Notes under the pieces: model-generated
Told to the model about the DNA's origin: nothing
Databases searched by the model: none
What the model saw: the letters and a program-made list of their open reading frames with translations, nothing else
Shown: piece after piece, positions 17,493 to 26,217 of the stretch
Layout of the letters: every line of letters starts with the position of its first letter
Position numbering within the stretch: position 1 is the stretch's first letter
Origin: Clostridium saccharobutylicum DSM 13864
GTDB taxonomy: Bacteria > Bacillota > Clostridia > Clostridiales > Clostridiaceae
Length of the DNA: 64,000 bases
Reading direction: 5' to 3'
Assembly: GCF_000473995.1 (NCBI RefSeq)
Contig: NC_022571.1
Span: 2,154,501 to 2,218,500, forward strand
Translations under genes and position numbers: made by a program

Positions 17493-19589
17493 ATGGCAAA
17501 TATATTATTGATAGAACCAAATTACAAATGTAAATATCCTCCTCTAGGCTTAATGAAATTTGCATATTATCATAAAGAGATTAGAAATGATACAGTTTGG
17601 TTTTCAAAAGGTGAACTTCCAAAATTTTTATCTAAAGAAGTGATTAAACAACTTGAAAATAGTAAATATTATAAAAAAAAATTTAAGGAAAATCTTTATA
17701 ATTATATAGATAATATTAATGATATTATAAAAAATAATAAATGGGATAGAGTTTATGTTTCAACTTTATTTACATTTGAATATGAAGAAACAATTAAAGC
17801 AATAGATTATGCTAAAAGTTTGGTAGGAAAAGAAAATGTATATACTGGGGGGATTCTTGCGACACTAATGTCAGAACAATTAAGAAAAGATACAGGTGTA
17901 ACAGTAAATACAGGACAATTAACTGATACAATAGCAATTGGATATGATGATAAGGTTAATATAGATATTTTGACTCCTGATTATAGCATTTTAGATAATA
18001 CAGAATATTCTTATGAAAATGAGGATGCTTATTACGCCTATACAACAAGAGGCTGCGGTATGAACTGCGGTTTTTGCGCAGTAAAAACATTAGAACCAGA
18101 GTATAAATCATTCATATCTATAAAAGATCAAATTAACAAAGTTAATGAACTCTATGGACAAAAGAAAGACCTATTGTTAATGGATAATAATGTTTTGAAA
18201 TCGAAAGATATTGATAAAATAATATGTGAAATAATAGAATTAGGATTCTCAAAAGATGCTACATATATAAATCCAAAGACAGGAAAAGTGAAAAAAAGAT
18301 TTGTTGATTTTAATCAAGGATTAGATGCGTTTTTAATTACAGAGCAAAAAGCTAAGTTGTTAGGAATGATTGCGATAAAACCAGCAAGAATCGCATTTGA
18401 TCATATAGAAGATAAAGATGTTTATGCAAAGGCGATTACAATGGCTGCAACAAATGGTGTAAGATATTTATCAAATTATTTGTTATATAATGCTGAAAGT
18501 TTTTCTGGAAAGGGAAAACAATATAAGGCAGATGCACCAGAAGATTTATATAATAGGCTAAGGCTAAATGTAGATTTACAAGAAGGTCTAAATAAGAAAA
18601 TTAATGGTGAAAAAGTGTCTATTTTTTCTTTCCCAATGAGATATATACCATTAGATGATGAACATAGAGGTTATGTTGGCTCCAAATGGAATAAAAAATT
18701 TCTTAGAGCGGTGCAAAGTATATTAATTCCTACTCAAGGTAAAGGTGTAAGTGGAAAATCGTTTTTTGAAGCAGCATTTGGTGAAACAGTAGAGGAATTC
18801 ATGCAAACAATTTTAATGCCAGAATCGTACATAGTTTCAAGAGGTGACCCAAGTAAGATTAAAAATATTAGTGGGAATGAGCTGGAATTAAAGATTAATA
18901 CTTATAATGAATTTAACAAGAAGAGGACAGCGTGGGAAGCATTATATAATTCTATAGATGAAAAAAGAAAAGATAAATTTATTGAGGTTATTGGAAAAAA
19001 CAAATTTGATTATTTTGCGTTTCAACAATTGACAGGAAATAATGAAAAAAAATTATTTATTCATTATTTAACAGACCCAGGTTTGATTAATATATTAGAA
19101 AAATTATATCTTGATAATAGAGTTTCAGATTTAGATATTATAGTTAAATATATTAAAGAAGATTTCAATTATAAATATATAGATTTATTAAGATATATGG
19201 TTAATAATAACAAAATGATACCTAAACTTCAAATGTTTAAATATATTTTTAAAGAAGAAGGGGGAAAAGATTTATTATATACATGGTTAGAACAGCAATG
19301 TAACTCAAATATAGATTTTATGAGTTATTTCTCACAGGTATATGCTACACCAAGACAATTTATGTACATATTACGATGGGGGAATTCAACAAATATAATA
19401 GAAAAAGAGGAATGTGATATTATAGTAAATAATCTATGCTCTGGAAAATTTGATAATATAGAATTATTTGAATCATTGTTAAATCGAATTTTTGATTATC
19501 TTAAGAAATATTATAGTAAGGATGAAGCGACAAAAGTTATTGATGAAATAAAAGAAGATACTGCGCTTCAATTAGGTTTCTCAATATAA
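17493..19589 (+). CDS. Radical SAM enzyme with N-terminal cobalamin-binding-like domain
   Basis: 698 aa, RBS AGAAGGG. N-terminal 170 residues (ILLIEPNYKCKYPPLGLMKFA, VYVSTLF, VYTGGILATLMSEQLRKD) resemble the B12-binding fold of class B radical SAM enzymes, without a clear DxHxxG cobalamin motif. The cluster motif CGMNCGFC (C188, C192, C195) is CxxxCxxC, followed by the radical SAM barrel (LLLMDNNVL, VDFNQGLDAFLI, RIAFDHIEDKDVYAKAI). The C-terminal 250 residues are helical and unassigned. It would make a 5'-deoxyadenosyl radical; the substrate is unknown and could be DNA, RNA, a small molecule or a neighbour protein. It ends 13 nt before the second Hsp90-like gene and shares an RBS-spaced junction with it. 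Confidence 0.85.
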   Translation: MANILLIEPNYKCKYPPLGLMKFAYYHKEIRNDTVWFSKGELPKFLSKEVIKQLENSKYYKKKFKENLYNYIDNINDIIKNNKWDRVYVSTLFTFEYEETIKAIDYAKSLVGKENVYTGGILATLMSEQLRKDTGVTVNTGQLTDTIAIGYDDKVNIDILTPDYSILDNTEYSYENEDAYYAYTTRGCGMNCGFCAVKTLEPEYKSFISIKDQINKVNELYGQKKDLLLMDNNVLKSKDIDKIICEIIELGFSKDATYINPKTGKVKKRFVDFNQGLDAFLITEQKAKLLGMIAIKPARIAFDHIEDKDVYAKAITMAATNGVRYLSNYLLYNAESFSGKGKQYKADAPEDLYNRLRLNVDLQEGLNKKINGEKVSIFSFPMRYIPLDDEHRGYVGSKWNKKFLRAVQSILIPTQGKGVSGKSFFEAAFGETVEEFMQTILMPESYIVSRGDPSKIKNISGNELELKINTYNEFNKKRTAWEALYNSIDEKRKDKFIEVIGKNKFDYFAFQQLTGNNEKKLFIHYLTDPGLINILEKLYLDNRVSDLDIIVKYIKEDFNYKYIDLLRYMVNNNKMIPKLQMFKYIFKEEGGKDLLYTWLEQQCNSNIDFMSYFSQVYATPRQFMYILRWGNSTNIIEKEECDIIVNNLCSGKFDNIELFESLLNRIFDYLKKYYSKDEATKVIDEIKEDTALQLGFSI

Positions 19590-19602
19590 TATGGAGGATA
19601 AA

Positions 19603-20949
19603 ATGGGAAAAATTACAATAGGGAAATATACGTTAGAGTCATTAACTACAGGTATGTATGTAGATCCATATGTATTATATCGTGAGTATATACAAAATGC
19701 CGCTGATTCTATAGATAAAGCCATTAAGACTAAAATTATCAACAAAGAAGATAGTAAAATAACAGTTAACATACTAAAAGACAAGTGTGAAATTGAAATC
19801 ATAGATAATGGTGTAGGGATAAGTAAAGATAAAGTATACCATGTATTAATGGATATAGGAAATTCAGAAAAGAAATCTGATTACAATAAAGGATTTAGAG
19901 GAATTGGAAGACTAAGTGGACTAGGTTATTGTGATAAAATAATTTTTGAAACATCAACTACTGGAGAAAATATTAAATCATCAATTGTGTTTGATGGCGT
20001 TAAATTACAAGAACGATTATCACCGGGAAAATATGAAAACTTAGAATTAGAAGATGTAATAGTTCAATCTAGTAATATAAATTTTGCAGAAGAAAAAAAG
20101 GAAATGCATTATTTTAAAGTTAGATTAATAAATGTTAATCAAAAATTAAGATTATTAGATTTTGAAAAAGTACTTGAATATCTTCAAGAAATTGCTCCAG
20201 TTCCATATAATATTGAAAGTTTTGAATTTGGAAAAGATATAAATCAAAAATTAAATGATTTAAGTATAAAGATAGATGAATATAATATATTTTTATGTAG
20301 TGAGGATGTATCTACAAAAGTTTATAAGCCATATAGGTCAAGGCTTGTAGTTGATTTGAAAAAAAAGATATTAGATAAAATTGAAGATGTATATGTTGAA
20401 GTGATTAAAAATGACATTAAAGATGATAAATTAGTTGCACTTGTATGGTATGGTAAAAGCAATTTGCTTGGAACAATAACAGAAGAGAATTTAAAAGGAT
20501 TAAGATTTAGAAAATCAGGATTATTAATAGGCGATAGATTTTCTGCAAATAGACTTTTTAAAGAGGATAGATTTAACGGTTGGGTAATAGGTGAAATAAT
20601 AATATTAGATAAAGGTATAATTCCAAATGCTAGAAGAGATGATTTTGAAAAAAATGATGATTACTTATTTTTGATAAAAAAATTAAGCTTGATAGGTGAG
20701 AAAATAAGTAATGAGATAAGATTAGCTTCTAAAAAAAGAAATGATATTCAAAAAAATAGCCAAACTGATAAATTAAACAAAAATATTACTACGTCTATGA
20801 ATAAATTATCAATTATTAATAAAATAGATGATTTAATTTCTGAAATAGAATTAAAGGAAGATGTAATTACAAAATTAGAAAAAGTATTAAAAACACATAA
20901 GATTCCAGATGAAAAGATAAATAATATATTAAAAGATTTTAAAATATAA
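19603..20949 (+). CDS. Hsp90-like GHKL ATPase (copy B)
   Basis: 448 aa. ATG 19603 chosen: GGAGG at 19593 is 5 nt upstream and the product then aligns from its first residues with copy A. Motifs: YREYIQNAADSIDKA, IIDNGVGISKD, GFRGIGRLSG, then LVWYGKSNLLGTI, LRFRKSGLLIGDRF and GIIPNARRDDFE. All the diagnostic blocks are shared with the product of 14120-15703, but the C-terminal tail is shorter (about 65 residues) and lacks the long coiled coil. The pair could form a heterodimer, or copy B could serve the radical SAM protein encoded just upstream. Confidence 0.8.
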   Translation: MGKITIGKYTLESLTTGMYVDPYVLYREYIQNAADSIDKAIKTKIINKEDSKITVNILKDKCEIEIIDNGVGISKDKVYHVLMDIGNSEKKSDYNKGFRGIGRLSGLGYCDKIIFETSTTGENIKSSIVFDGVKLQERLSPGKYENLELEDVIVQSSNINFAEEKKEMHYFKVRLINVNQKLRLLDFEKVLEYLQEIAPVPYNIESFEFGKDINQKLNDLSIKIDEYNIFLCSEDVSTKVYKPYRSRLVVDLKKKILDKIEDVYVEVIKNDIKDDKLVALVWYGKSNLLGTITEENLKGLRFRKSGLLIGDRFSANRLFKEDRFNGWVIGEIIILDKGIIPNARRDDFEKNDDYLFLIKKLSLIGEKISNEIRLASKKRNDIQKNSQTDKLNKNITTSMNKLSIINKIDDLISEIELKEDVITKLEKVLKTHKIPDEKINNILKDFKI

Positions 20950-21069
20950 ATATTTATATTTACATAAAATGAAGTTCTTATTCGGGCTATTAACAATAGA
21001 GAGTTTTAGAAAGTTGCAATTTACTACAAAGAGTTATAATAATTATAAAAAAGATAAATTATTATATTA

Positions 21070-21325
21070 GAAGCTGATAAAGAAGGCGTGGAAAATATGA
21101 TAGCTAACAATGCATTTATGATAGAAGAAATTAAGCAAAAAGCTATGAAAGAAACTGAAAAAGAAATTAAAAAATGAAGAAGAATTAATAAAACAAGATA
21201 GGATTGAGATAGCAAAAAAATTGTTGAACACTTTGTACTATGAAACTATATAATTAAAATTAATATTAACAGTAGATGAAGTTAAGAAATTTAGAATTGT
21301 CAATAGACCAAAAGTATCTAATTAG
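21070..21325 (+). pseudogene. Remnant of a PD-(D/E)XK (Rpn/transposase-like) gene, 3' end
   Basis: Broken frames read MIANNAFMIEEIKQKAMKE, then IEIAKKLLNTLYYETI, then stop, LTVDEVKKFR. This order (Lys/Glu-rich helix, IAKxLL, LTxxEVxxLR) is the usual C-terminal tail of Rpn-family recombination-promoting nucleases and related PD-(D/E)XK transposases. Two stops and a frame change show it is dead. The gap from 20950 to 21069 shows nothing recognisable. Confidence 0.55.
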
Positions 21326-21334
21326 TTAATAATT

Positions 21335-21370
21335 AAGCTGAGATTTTCTATATTTTGAAAATCTCAGCTT
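21335..21370 (+). terminator. Stem-loop terminator
   Basis: Perfect 14-bp stem AAGCTGAGATTTTC / GAAAATCTCAGCTT, 8-base loop, followed by TAATCATATT. It insulates the Hsp90-B operon and the transposase remnant from the DUF2075 gene. Confidence 0.75.
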
Positions 21371-21391
21371 TAATCATATTATATTAATTTA

Positions 21392-21400
21392 TGCTATAAT
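21392..21400 (+). promoter_or_regulatory. Extended -10 promoter of the DUF2075 gene
   Basis: TGCTATAAT, 45 nt before the GTG start; same local sequence as the promoter ahead of nurA. Confidence 0.5.
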
Positions 21401-21444
21401 AAACATAAAAGCTGGAAAATATTAGAAAGAGAAGAACTTAAAAA

Positions 21445-22821
21445 GTGATTGTATATCAAGCTAGTAAAAAAGATTTTATGAAGCATGTAACAAATGATGA
21501 AATCAGTATTTTAATTGATAGGGAATATAAAAATAAAATAGGAAAATCTAGAGAGAATGAATTTAGAGCATGGGATAATTCTATGCTTTATATGTTTAAA
21601 GCTTTAAGTACAGATGAAATACCAGATGAATGTGGAGTTGCTATTGAGTATAGGATTCCTGCAACTTCTAAGAGGGTTGATTTTATTTTGACTGGACTTG
21701 ATGAAGATGATAAGGAAAATGTTATAATTGTTGAACTTAAGCAGTGGAATGAATTAGAGGAAGTAGAAGATGAGGATGGTATTGTAAAGACTGTTTTAAA
21801 CAGGAGTAAGATAAAAACAGCACATCCATCTTATCAGGCTTGGTCATATGCTAGTTTAATTGAGGATTATAATGATTCTGTTGAAAAGAAAAGTATTAAG
21901 TTACATCCTTGTGCTTATTTACATAATTACATTAGGAAAGAGAAAAATGATCCTCTTGAGAGTGAAGTTTATAAAAATTGGATACATAAATCTCCTGCAT
22001 ATGCTAAAGGTGACGTTATTAAACTTAGAGAATTTATTTGCAAATATGTTAAAAAGCCTGATCAGGGGAAAGGTATTTATTATATTGAAGGTGGTAAAAT
22101 AACACCTTCAAAGTCTCTTCAAGATGCTCTTAAGGTTATGATTGATGGTAATGAAGAGTTCGTTATGATTGATGATCAAAAGGTTGCATTTGAAAGTATT
22201 ATGAGAACTGTCCGTGATTGTATTAAAAATGAAAAGAAGAAGACAATAATTATTGAGGGAGTGCCAGGGACAGGTAAGTCTGTTCTTGCTGTTAATCTTC
22301 TTGTTAAGATTTGCAATATGAATCTTAATTGCCAATATGTAACTAAAAATGCTGCTCCTAGAAATGTATATTGTCAAAAGCTTAAGGGAAACTATACTCA
22401 AAAATATATTAATAACTTATTCAAGGGATCAGGTGTGTATACTGATACTACACAAAATGAAATTGATGTTTTAGTTGTAGATGAAGCTCATAGACTTAAT
22501 GCTAAATCAGGTATGTTTAAGAATATAGGGGAAAATCAAATTAAAGAAATTATAAATACTGCCAAAGTGTCTATATTCTTCGTTGATAATAATCAAAGAG
22601 TGACTATGGATGATATCGGAAGCATTGAAGAAATTGAAAATCATGCAAAAGTATTAGATGTTAAAACTAGAAAGTTAAAGCTTACTTCTCAATTTAGATG
22701 TAATGGTTCTGATGGATATGTAGCTTGGCTTGATGATATCTTAGAAATAAATGAAAGTGGTAATTTTGATGGCTTGAATTTGATTTTGATTTCAAAGTAT
22801 TTGATGATCCAAATGAAATGA
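21445..22821 (+). CDS. PD-(D/E)XK nuclease-DUF2075 helicase, N-terminal part (frameshifted)
   Basis: 458 aa in this frame; GTG start giving MIVYQASKKDF, typical of the family, with a weak RBS. The N-terminal nuclease-like domain has KRVDFILTG and IIVELKQW (D...E-x-K). The DUF2075/Schlafen-type helicase core has Walker A GVPGTGKSV and Walker B VLVVDEAHRL. After DGLN (about 22777) the frame leaves the family sequence; the shifted frame from 22776 continues it to 23390, giving about 648 aa if one base is restored. Such nuclease-helicases occur in defence islands. The last 15 residues of this ORF are out-of-frame sequence. Confidence 0.8.
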   Translation: MIVYQASKKDFMKHVTNDEISILIDREYKNKIGKSRENEFRAWDNSMLYMFKALSTDEIPDECGVAIEYRIPATSKRVDFILTGLDEDDKENVIIVELKQWNELEEVEDEDGIVKTVLNRSKIKTAHPSYQAWSYASLIEDYNDSVEKKSIKLHPCAYLHNYIRKEKNDPLESEVYKNWIHKSPAYAKGDVIKLREFICKYVKKPDQGKGIYYIEGGKITPSKSLQDALKVMIDGNEEFVMIDDQKVAFESIMRTVRDCIKNEKKKTIIIEGVPGTGKSVLAVNLLVKICNMNLNCQYVTKNAAPRNVYCQKLKGNYTQKYINNLFKGSGVYTDTTQNEIDVLVVDEAHRLNAKSGMFKNIGENQIKEIINTAKVSIFFVDNNQRVTMDDIGSIEEIENHAKVLDVKTRKLKLTSQFRCNGSDGYVAWLDDILEINESGNFDGLNLILISKYLMIQMK

Positions 22822-23390
22822 GACAAGCTATTGAAGAGAAAAATAAGATAAATAATAAATCAAGATTAGTTGCAGGATATTGTTATGAATGGATAACTAA
22901 AAAGAAAGAAAACTACAATAAGTATGATATAGAGTTTCCAGATTATGATTTTAAAATGAAATGGAATTTAAGTAATAGTTCTACTTGGGCAATTGATGCA
23001 GAATCAGTTAATGAGTGTGGCTGTATTCATACATGTCAAGGACTTGAATTTGATTATATTGGAGTAATAATTGGACAGGATTTAAGATTTGAAAATGGAA
23101 AAATAACAACAGATTTCTTTAAAAGAGCTAGAACTGATAAGAGTTTAAATGGAGTTAAAAAATTATATAAAGAAGATAAAGAAAAAGCTTTAAAAATAAG
23201 TGATGAGCTTATTAAAAACACTTATAGAATACTTATGACAAGAGGGCTTAAGGGTTGTTATGTATGGTGTGAAGATAAATCACTTGCTAATTATTTTAAA
23301 GAAAGGCTAAATTCATTTAGTCATCAGATTAGCATTAAAGAAATTGAAGAAAACATAGTTGAGAGTGGAAAAATTATAGATCTAAAATAG
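22776..23390 (+). pseudogene. C-terminal part of the DUF2075 helicase in shifted frame
   Basis: The frame starting EFDFDFKVFDDPNEMRQAI continues the helicase: SRLVAGYCYEW, IHTCQGLEFDYIGVIIGQDL, YRILMTRGLKGCYVW. These are the late helicase motifs of DUF2075. ATG 22818 has no RBS and would start mid-domain, so this is the 3' half of the gene above, split by loss of one base, most simply a T at 22774-22775. Confidence 0.8.
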
Positions 23391-23772
23391 TTTTCTAAGT
23401 TATTAGATGAAATAAAAGCTATGAATGCTTGAAGCACAATGTTTAATATTACCATAAATATAATCATCACCATCATAGTGATGATTAAATATATACTAAG
23501 GTAAAATTGTTTATATATAGCATATGAAATATACATTAAAACTAGGCACTGTATGACTAAATCAATGAATAAATCATATTTAAACATATATATCAAATAA
23601 GGTACATTCAAAAAAATATAAATCGTGAAGTAGGAAGAATACAATTATCGATTTTAAATTAAACATAGGAGCACTAACTACTACGATAAAAGAATATAAA
23701 AATCTAGCAAAAATTCTAAATGAACAAAAGCAAAATATAAATAATGCTATTTCTCTCTTACCAGCTAATGCT
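23391..23772. other. Intergenic region between convergent genes
   Basis: Contains an inverted repeat AATCATCAC / GTGATGATT (23462-23486, 7-base loop) without a T-run, which may act as a weak terminator. The rest, including KALNEQKQNINNAISLL-like open codons near 23700, shows no intact gene. Confidence 0.35.
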
Positions 23773-25365
23773 CTATTCCTGTGTATGATTATTTAGATTA
23801 TATTCAAATACATCGTCATTTTGCGACATATAAATATTACCACTTGAATCTATAGCAGTACTATAATAATTTTTAGTAGGTAAAACATTAAGTAAATTAC
23901 CATTAAGATCAAATTTATAATTTCCAGTAAAACTTTTTATATATAAATTATCGTTATTATCTATAGAAATTGTTTCAATGTCGATATCTTTATTATTGAA
24001 CTTTAAATCTAAATATTTAATGAATTCTCCATTAGAATTATATACATATATCTTTTTGTTGTATTCACTAAAAATGTAGATATCACCAGAACTATCTAAT
24101 GATAAATTAGTATTCATACCTGGATCATCATTATTAGCTTTTTTTATAATATTATTAAAACGAGCAAGTATAGTTCCGTCAGAGCTTAGCTTAAATAAAG
24201 TATTTTCTAATGCAGAAGAAGTTAGTAAATATATATTATTATCCTTATCAACTGCTAAGGGACCATAATAATCTTCTCCACTAAAAGTTGCTGATAAACT
24301 ACCATCAGTTGTTTTATATTTTTGAATTGTTTTACCAGAAGAGACGTATAAATTTCCATTCATATCTGCTGCTAGTCCCTTAATTAGTTTAGAATCATTT
24401 TTATCTGCATTTATTTGAATCGCCTTAATGAATTCGCCAGAATTATTAAATTCCTGAATTCGTCCATCAATATAATCACCTATCCAAACATTATTATCAG
24501 AATCTATAGTAATATATCTTGCATCATTTAATTTCCCAGAATCCGTACCTTTTCCACCGAATATTGCTACTAATTCTCCAGCAAAATTATTGTTATTAAT
24601 AGAAAGAATTTTTATTTTTAATTCTTCAAGCTTTTTTTTAAGAGTAGAGTTTTCAGGATCTAATTTTAATTGATCTTCTATATTAGATGCTTTAACTGAA
24701 TATTCATTAAGTTGAAGTTGTGTTGTATACTCACTATTAGCGCTATTATTACCACTAATAGCATGAATTTGATTGTCCAATTCCTCAAGCTTTTCCTTAA
24801 GAACGGAGTTTTCAGGGTCCATTTTCAATTGGTTTTCTATTGTAGATTTTTCTGTTGAATACTTATTAATCTTAAGTTGTTTGGCATAATCACTATCATC
24901 ATTGGCGATAATAACAAAAGCTTTTGGATAAGTTTTTATATATTTTACATTAAACTTAATTCCAGTTGAAGGATAATAATATTGATTTAATGAATCATTA
25001 TGAATAATATTAAAATCCGATGATAAAAAGTAAGTTGAAATAACATTGCTATAATTAGTAGGTTTAATCATAACATTATATCGATAAACCGTTCGATTAT
25101 TGTATTGGTTTGACGTTGGTGAATTATCTACAATGATGGCTTCTCCTTTTTCTCCCAAATTGTCAATAAGCATATTTGTTAAAAAATGTCCTACAAAAAT
25201 ATTAGCAATAATAATTACAAAGAAAGCTATAGAAAATTTTAATAAATGTAATTTAATTTTTTTTGGGAAAATAATTTGACTAATAATACCAAAAAGAATA
25301 CATCCTAAAATACTAAGTACAGGATGAGATTTTAATATAACCAAAAGAATAGTTATATATATCAT
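23773..25365 (-). CDS. Membrane-anchored NHL-repeat (beta-propeller) protein
   Basis: 530 aa, RBS ATGGAGG 9 nt before ATG. Two or three N-terminal membrane segments (about 4-33 and 42-66), then an extracytoplasmic beta domain with RTVYRYNVMIKPTNYS. Next come two tandem helical repeats of about 47 residues (160-206 and 213-259) sharing QLKxDPENSxLKxKLEEL. The C-terminal 270 residues form NHL/SMP-like propeller blades (IDSDNNVWIGDYIDGRIQEF, DMNGNLYVSS, DKDNNIYLL, DSSGDIYIF, DNNDNLYI, DSSGNIYMS). Probably a surface-facing scaffold or binding protein; the ligand is unknown. Confidence 0.75.
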   Translation of the reverse strand: MIYITILLVILKSHPVLSILGCILFGIISQIIFPKKIKLHLLKFSIAFFVIIIANIFVGHFLTNMLIDNLGEKGEAIIVDNSPTSNQYNNRTVYRYNVMIKPTNYSNVISTYFLSSDFNIIHNDSLNQYYYPSTGIKFNVKYIKTYPKAFVIIANDDSDYAKQLKINKYSTEKSTIENQLKMDPENSVLKEKLEELDNQIHAISGNNSANSEYTTQLQLNEYSVKASNIEDQLKLDPENSTLKKKLEELKIKILSINNNNFAGELVAIFGGKGTDSGKLNDARYITIDSDNNVWIGDYIDGRIQEFNNSGEFIKAIQINADKNDSKLIKGLAADMNGNLYVSSGKTIQKYKTTDGSLSATFSGEDYYGPLAVDKDNNIYLLTSSALENTLFKLSSDGTILARFNNIIKKANNDDPGMNTNLSLDSSGDIYIFSEYNKKIYVYNSNGEFIKYLDLKFNNKDIDIETISIDNNDNLYIKSFTGNYKFDLNGNLLNVLPTKNYYSTAIDSSGNIYMSQNDDVFEYNLNNHTQE

Positions 25366-25507
25366 TTATTACCTCCATAATGTTAAAAATATTTCAATAT
25401 ACAAAAAGTTTTATTTTTAAGTATCTTTCTCATATATATTCATAATATGACTTTTTACATATATATTGAGTTATTGTAAAGTTGTTTTATTTTAAAGGAA
25501 TTAGCTT

Positions 25508-25580
25508 TAGGCGCATAAAAACAAATAATGAGTCAAAATATCCATGGCAAATGGAATTGCTATTTTTTGATTGTGCCTTA
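25508..25580. repeat. Dispersed palindromic repeat, family 1 copy A
   Basis: Begins TAGGCGCA and ends TTGTGCCTTA, with a central ATATCCATGGCAAATGGA shared with the copy at 40022. Long arms can pair. It sits in the 595-bp gap upstream of the NHL gene and tfoX; apart from this element that gap is AT-rich with no gene seen. Confidence 0.7.
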
Positions 25581-25960
25581 TTATATCAATAATATAATTT
25601 TCAATCAAGAAAAAATTAAGAATAATGTTATATTTTGTTAAAAGAAATATATCTCTTTACAAAGTTTGAATTTTTAGCCATTTCAACGTAAATAAATTGA
25701 AGTAAAACATAAGCTATCTATTCAAAATTTAACAAGGAAGAAGTGTTAAAAATATTAGAGAACATTCATATAATTTATGTATTAGCAGGCAGTTCAAAAA
25801 ATTGGATTGTCTGTTTTATTGTGTTTATATGCATTTGCTTGTGAATGAATGAACTTGTGATATAATATGTTAATAAATAATACATGCTAGCATTTAACTG
25901 CAAAGTGAAGACTATTTATATAATATGCAGAAAAATAGTAATTTGAAAGGAAGTTTCATT

Positions 25961-26176
25961 ATGGGAGAATTATCAAAACTACCTAATATCGGAAAAGAAA
26001 TTGAAAGGCAGTTGAATAAAGTAGGTATATTTACTTATGATGAATTAAAAGATATTGGTGCAGAACAGGCGTGGCTGAAAATACAAGAAATTGATGCTTC
26101 TGCGTGTATTTATAGATTGTTAGCACTGGAAGGTGTAAGAAAACAGCGTTACCACAGGAACGTAAAGCAGATTTAA
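25961..26176 (+). CDS. TfoX C-terminal domain protein, frameshifted at its end
   Basis: 71 aa; ATG 25961 follows AAAGGAAG, and the earlier in-frame ATG 25925 has no RBS. MGELSKLPNIGKEIERQLNK, TYDELKDIGAEQAWLKIQ and CIYRLLALEGV match the TfoX_C helical domain (helix-hairpin-helix-like), known from the Sxy/TfoX competence proteins but often stand-alone in clostridia with unknown role. After GVRK the frame is wrong: the shifted frame reads LPQERKADLKDFYNWHK, the expected end, giving 85 aa. One A seems to be missing in the run at 26140-26143. Confidence 0.75.
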   Translation: MGELSKLPNIGKEIERQLNKVGIFTYDELKDIGAEQAWLKIQEIDASACIYRLLALEGVRKQRYHRNVKQI

Positions 26177-26217
26177 AAGATTTTTACAATTGGCATAAGG
26201 TAAATTCAAAAAAATAA
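26144..26217 (+). pseudogene. C-terminal continuation of the TfoX-C gene in shifted frame
   Basis: Reads TALPQERKADLKDFYNWHK then VNSKK and stop (26215-26217). It completes the family's last helix. The last codons and the stop lie inside the left end of the palindromic repeat at 26196. Confidence 0.65.

Noticed and set aside
8695..20949. Dnd, Ssp or Dpd DNA-modification system
   Set aside because: HerA, ParB-like and PLD-helicase proteins recall parts of these, but no cysteine desulfurase/DndC-like, SspB-E or DpdA (TGT-like) gene is present.
8695..23390. Prophage or integrative conjugative element
   Set aside because: No integrase, capsid, terminase, relaxase or type IV secretion gene was seen, nor att-like direct repeats at the borders.
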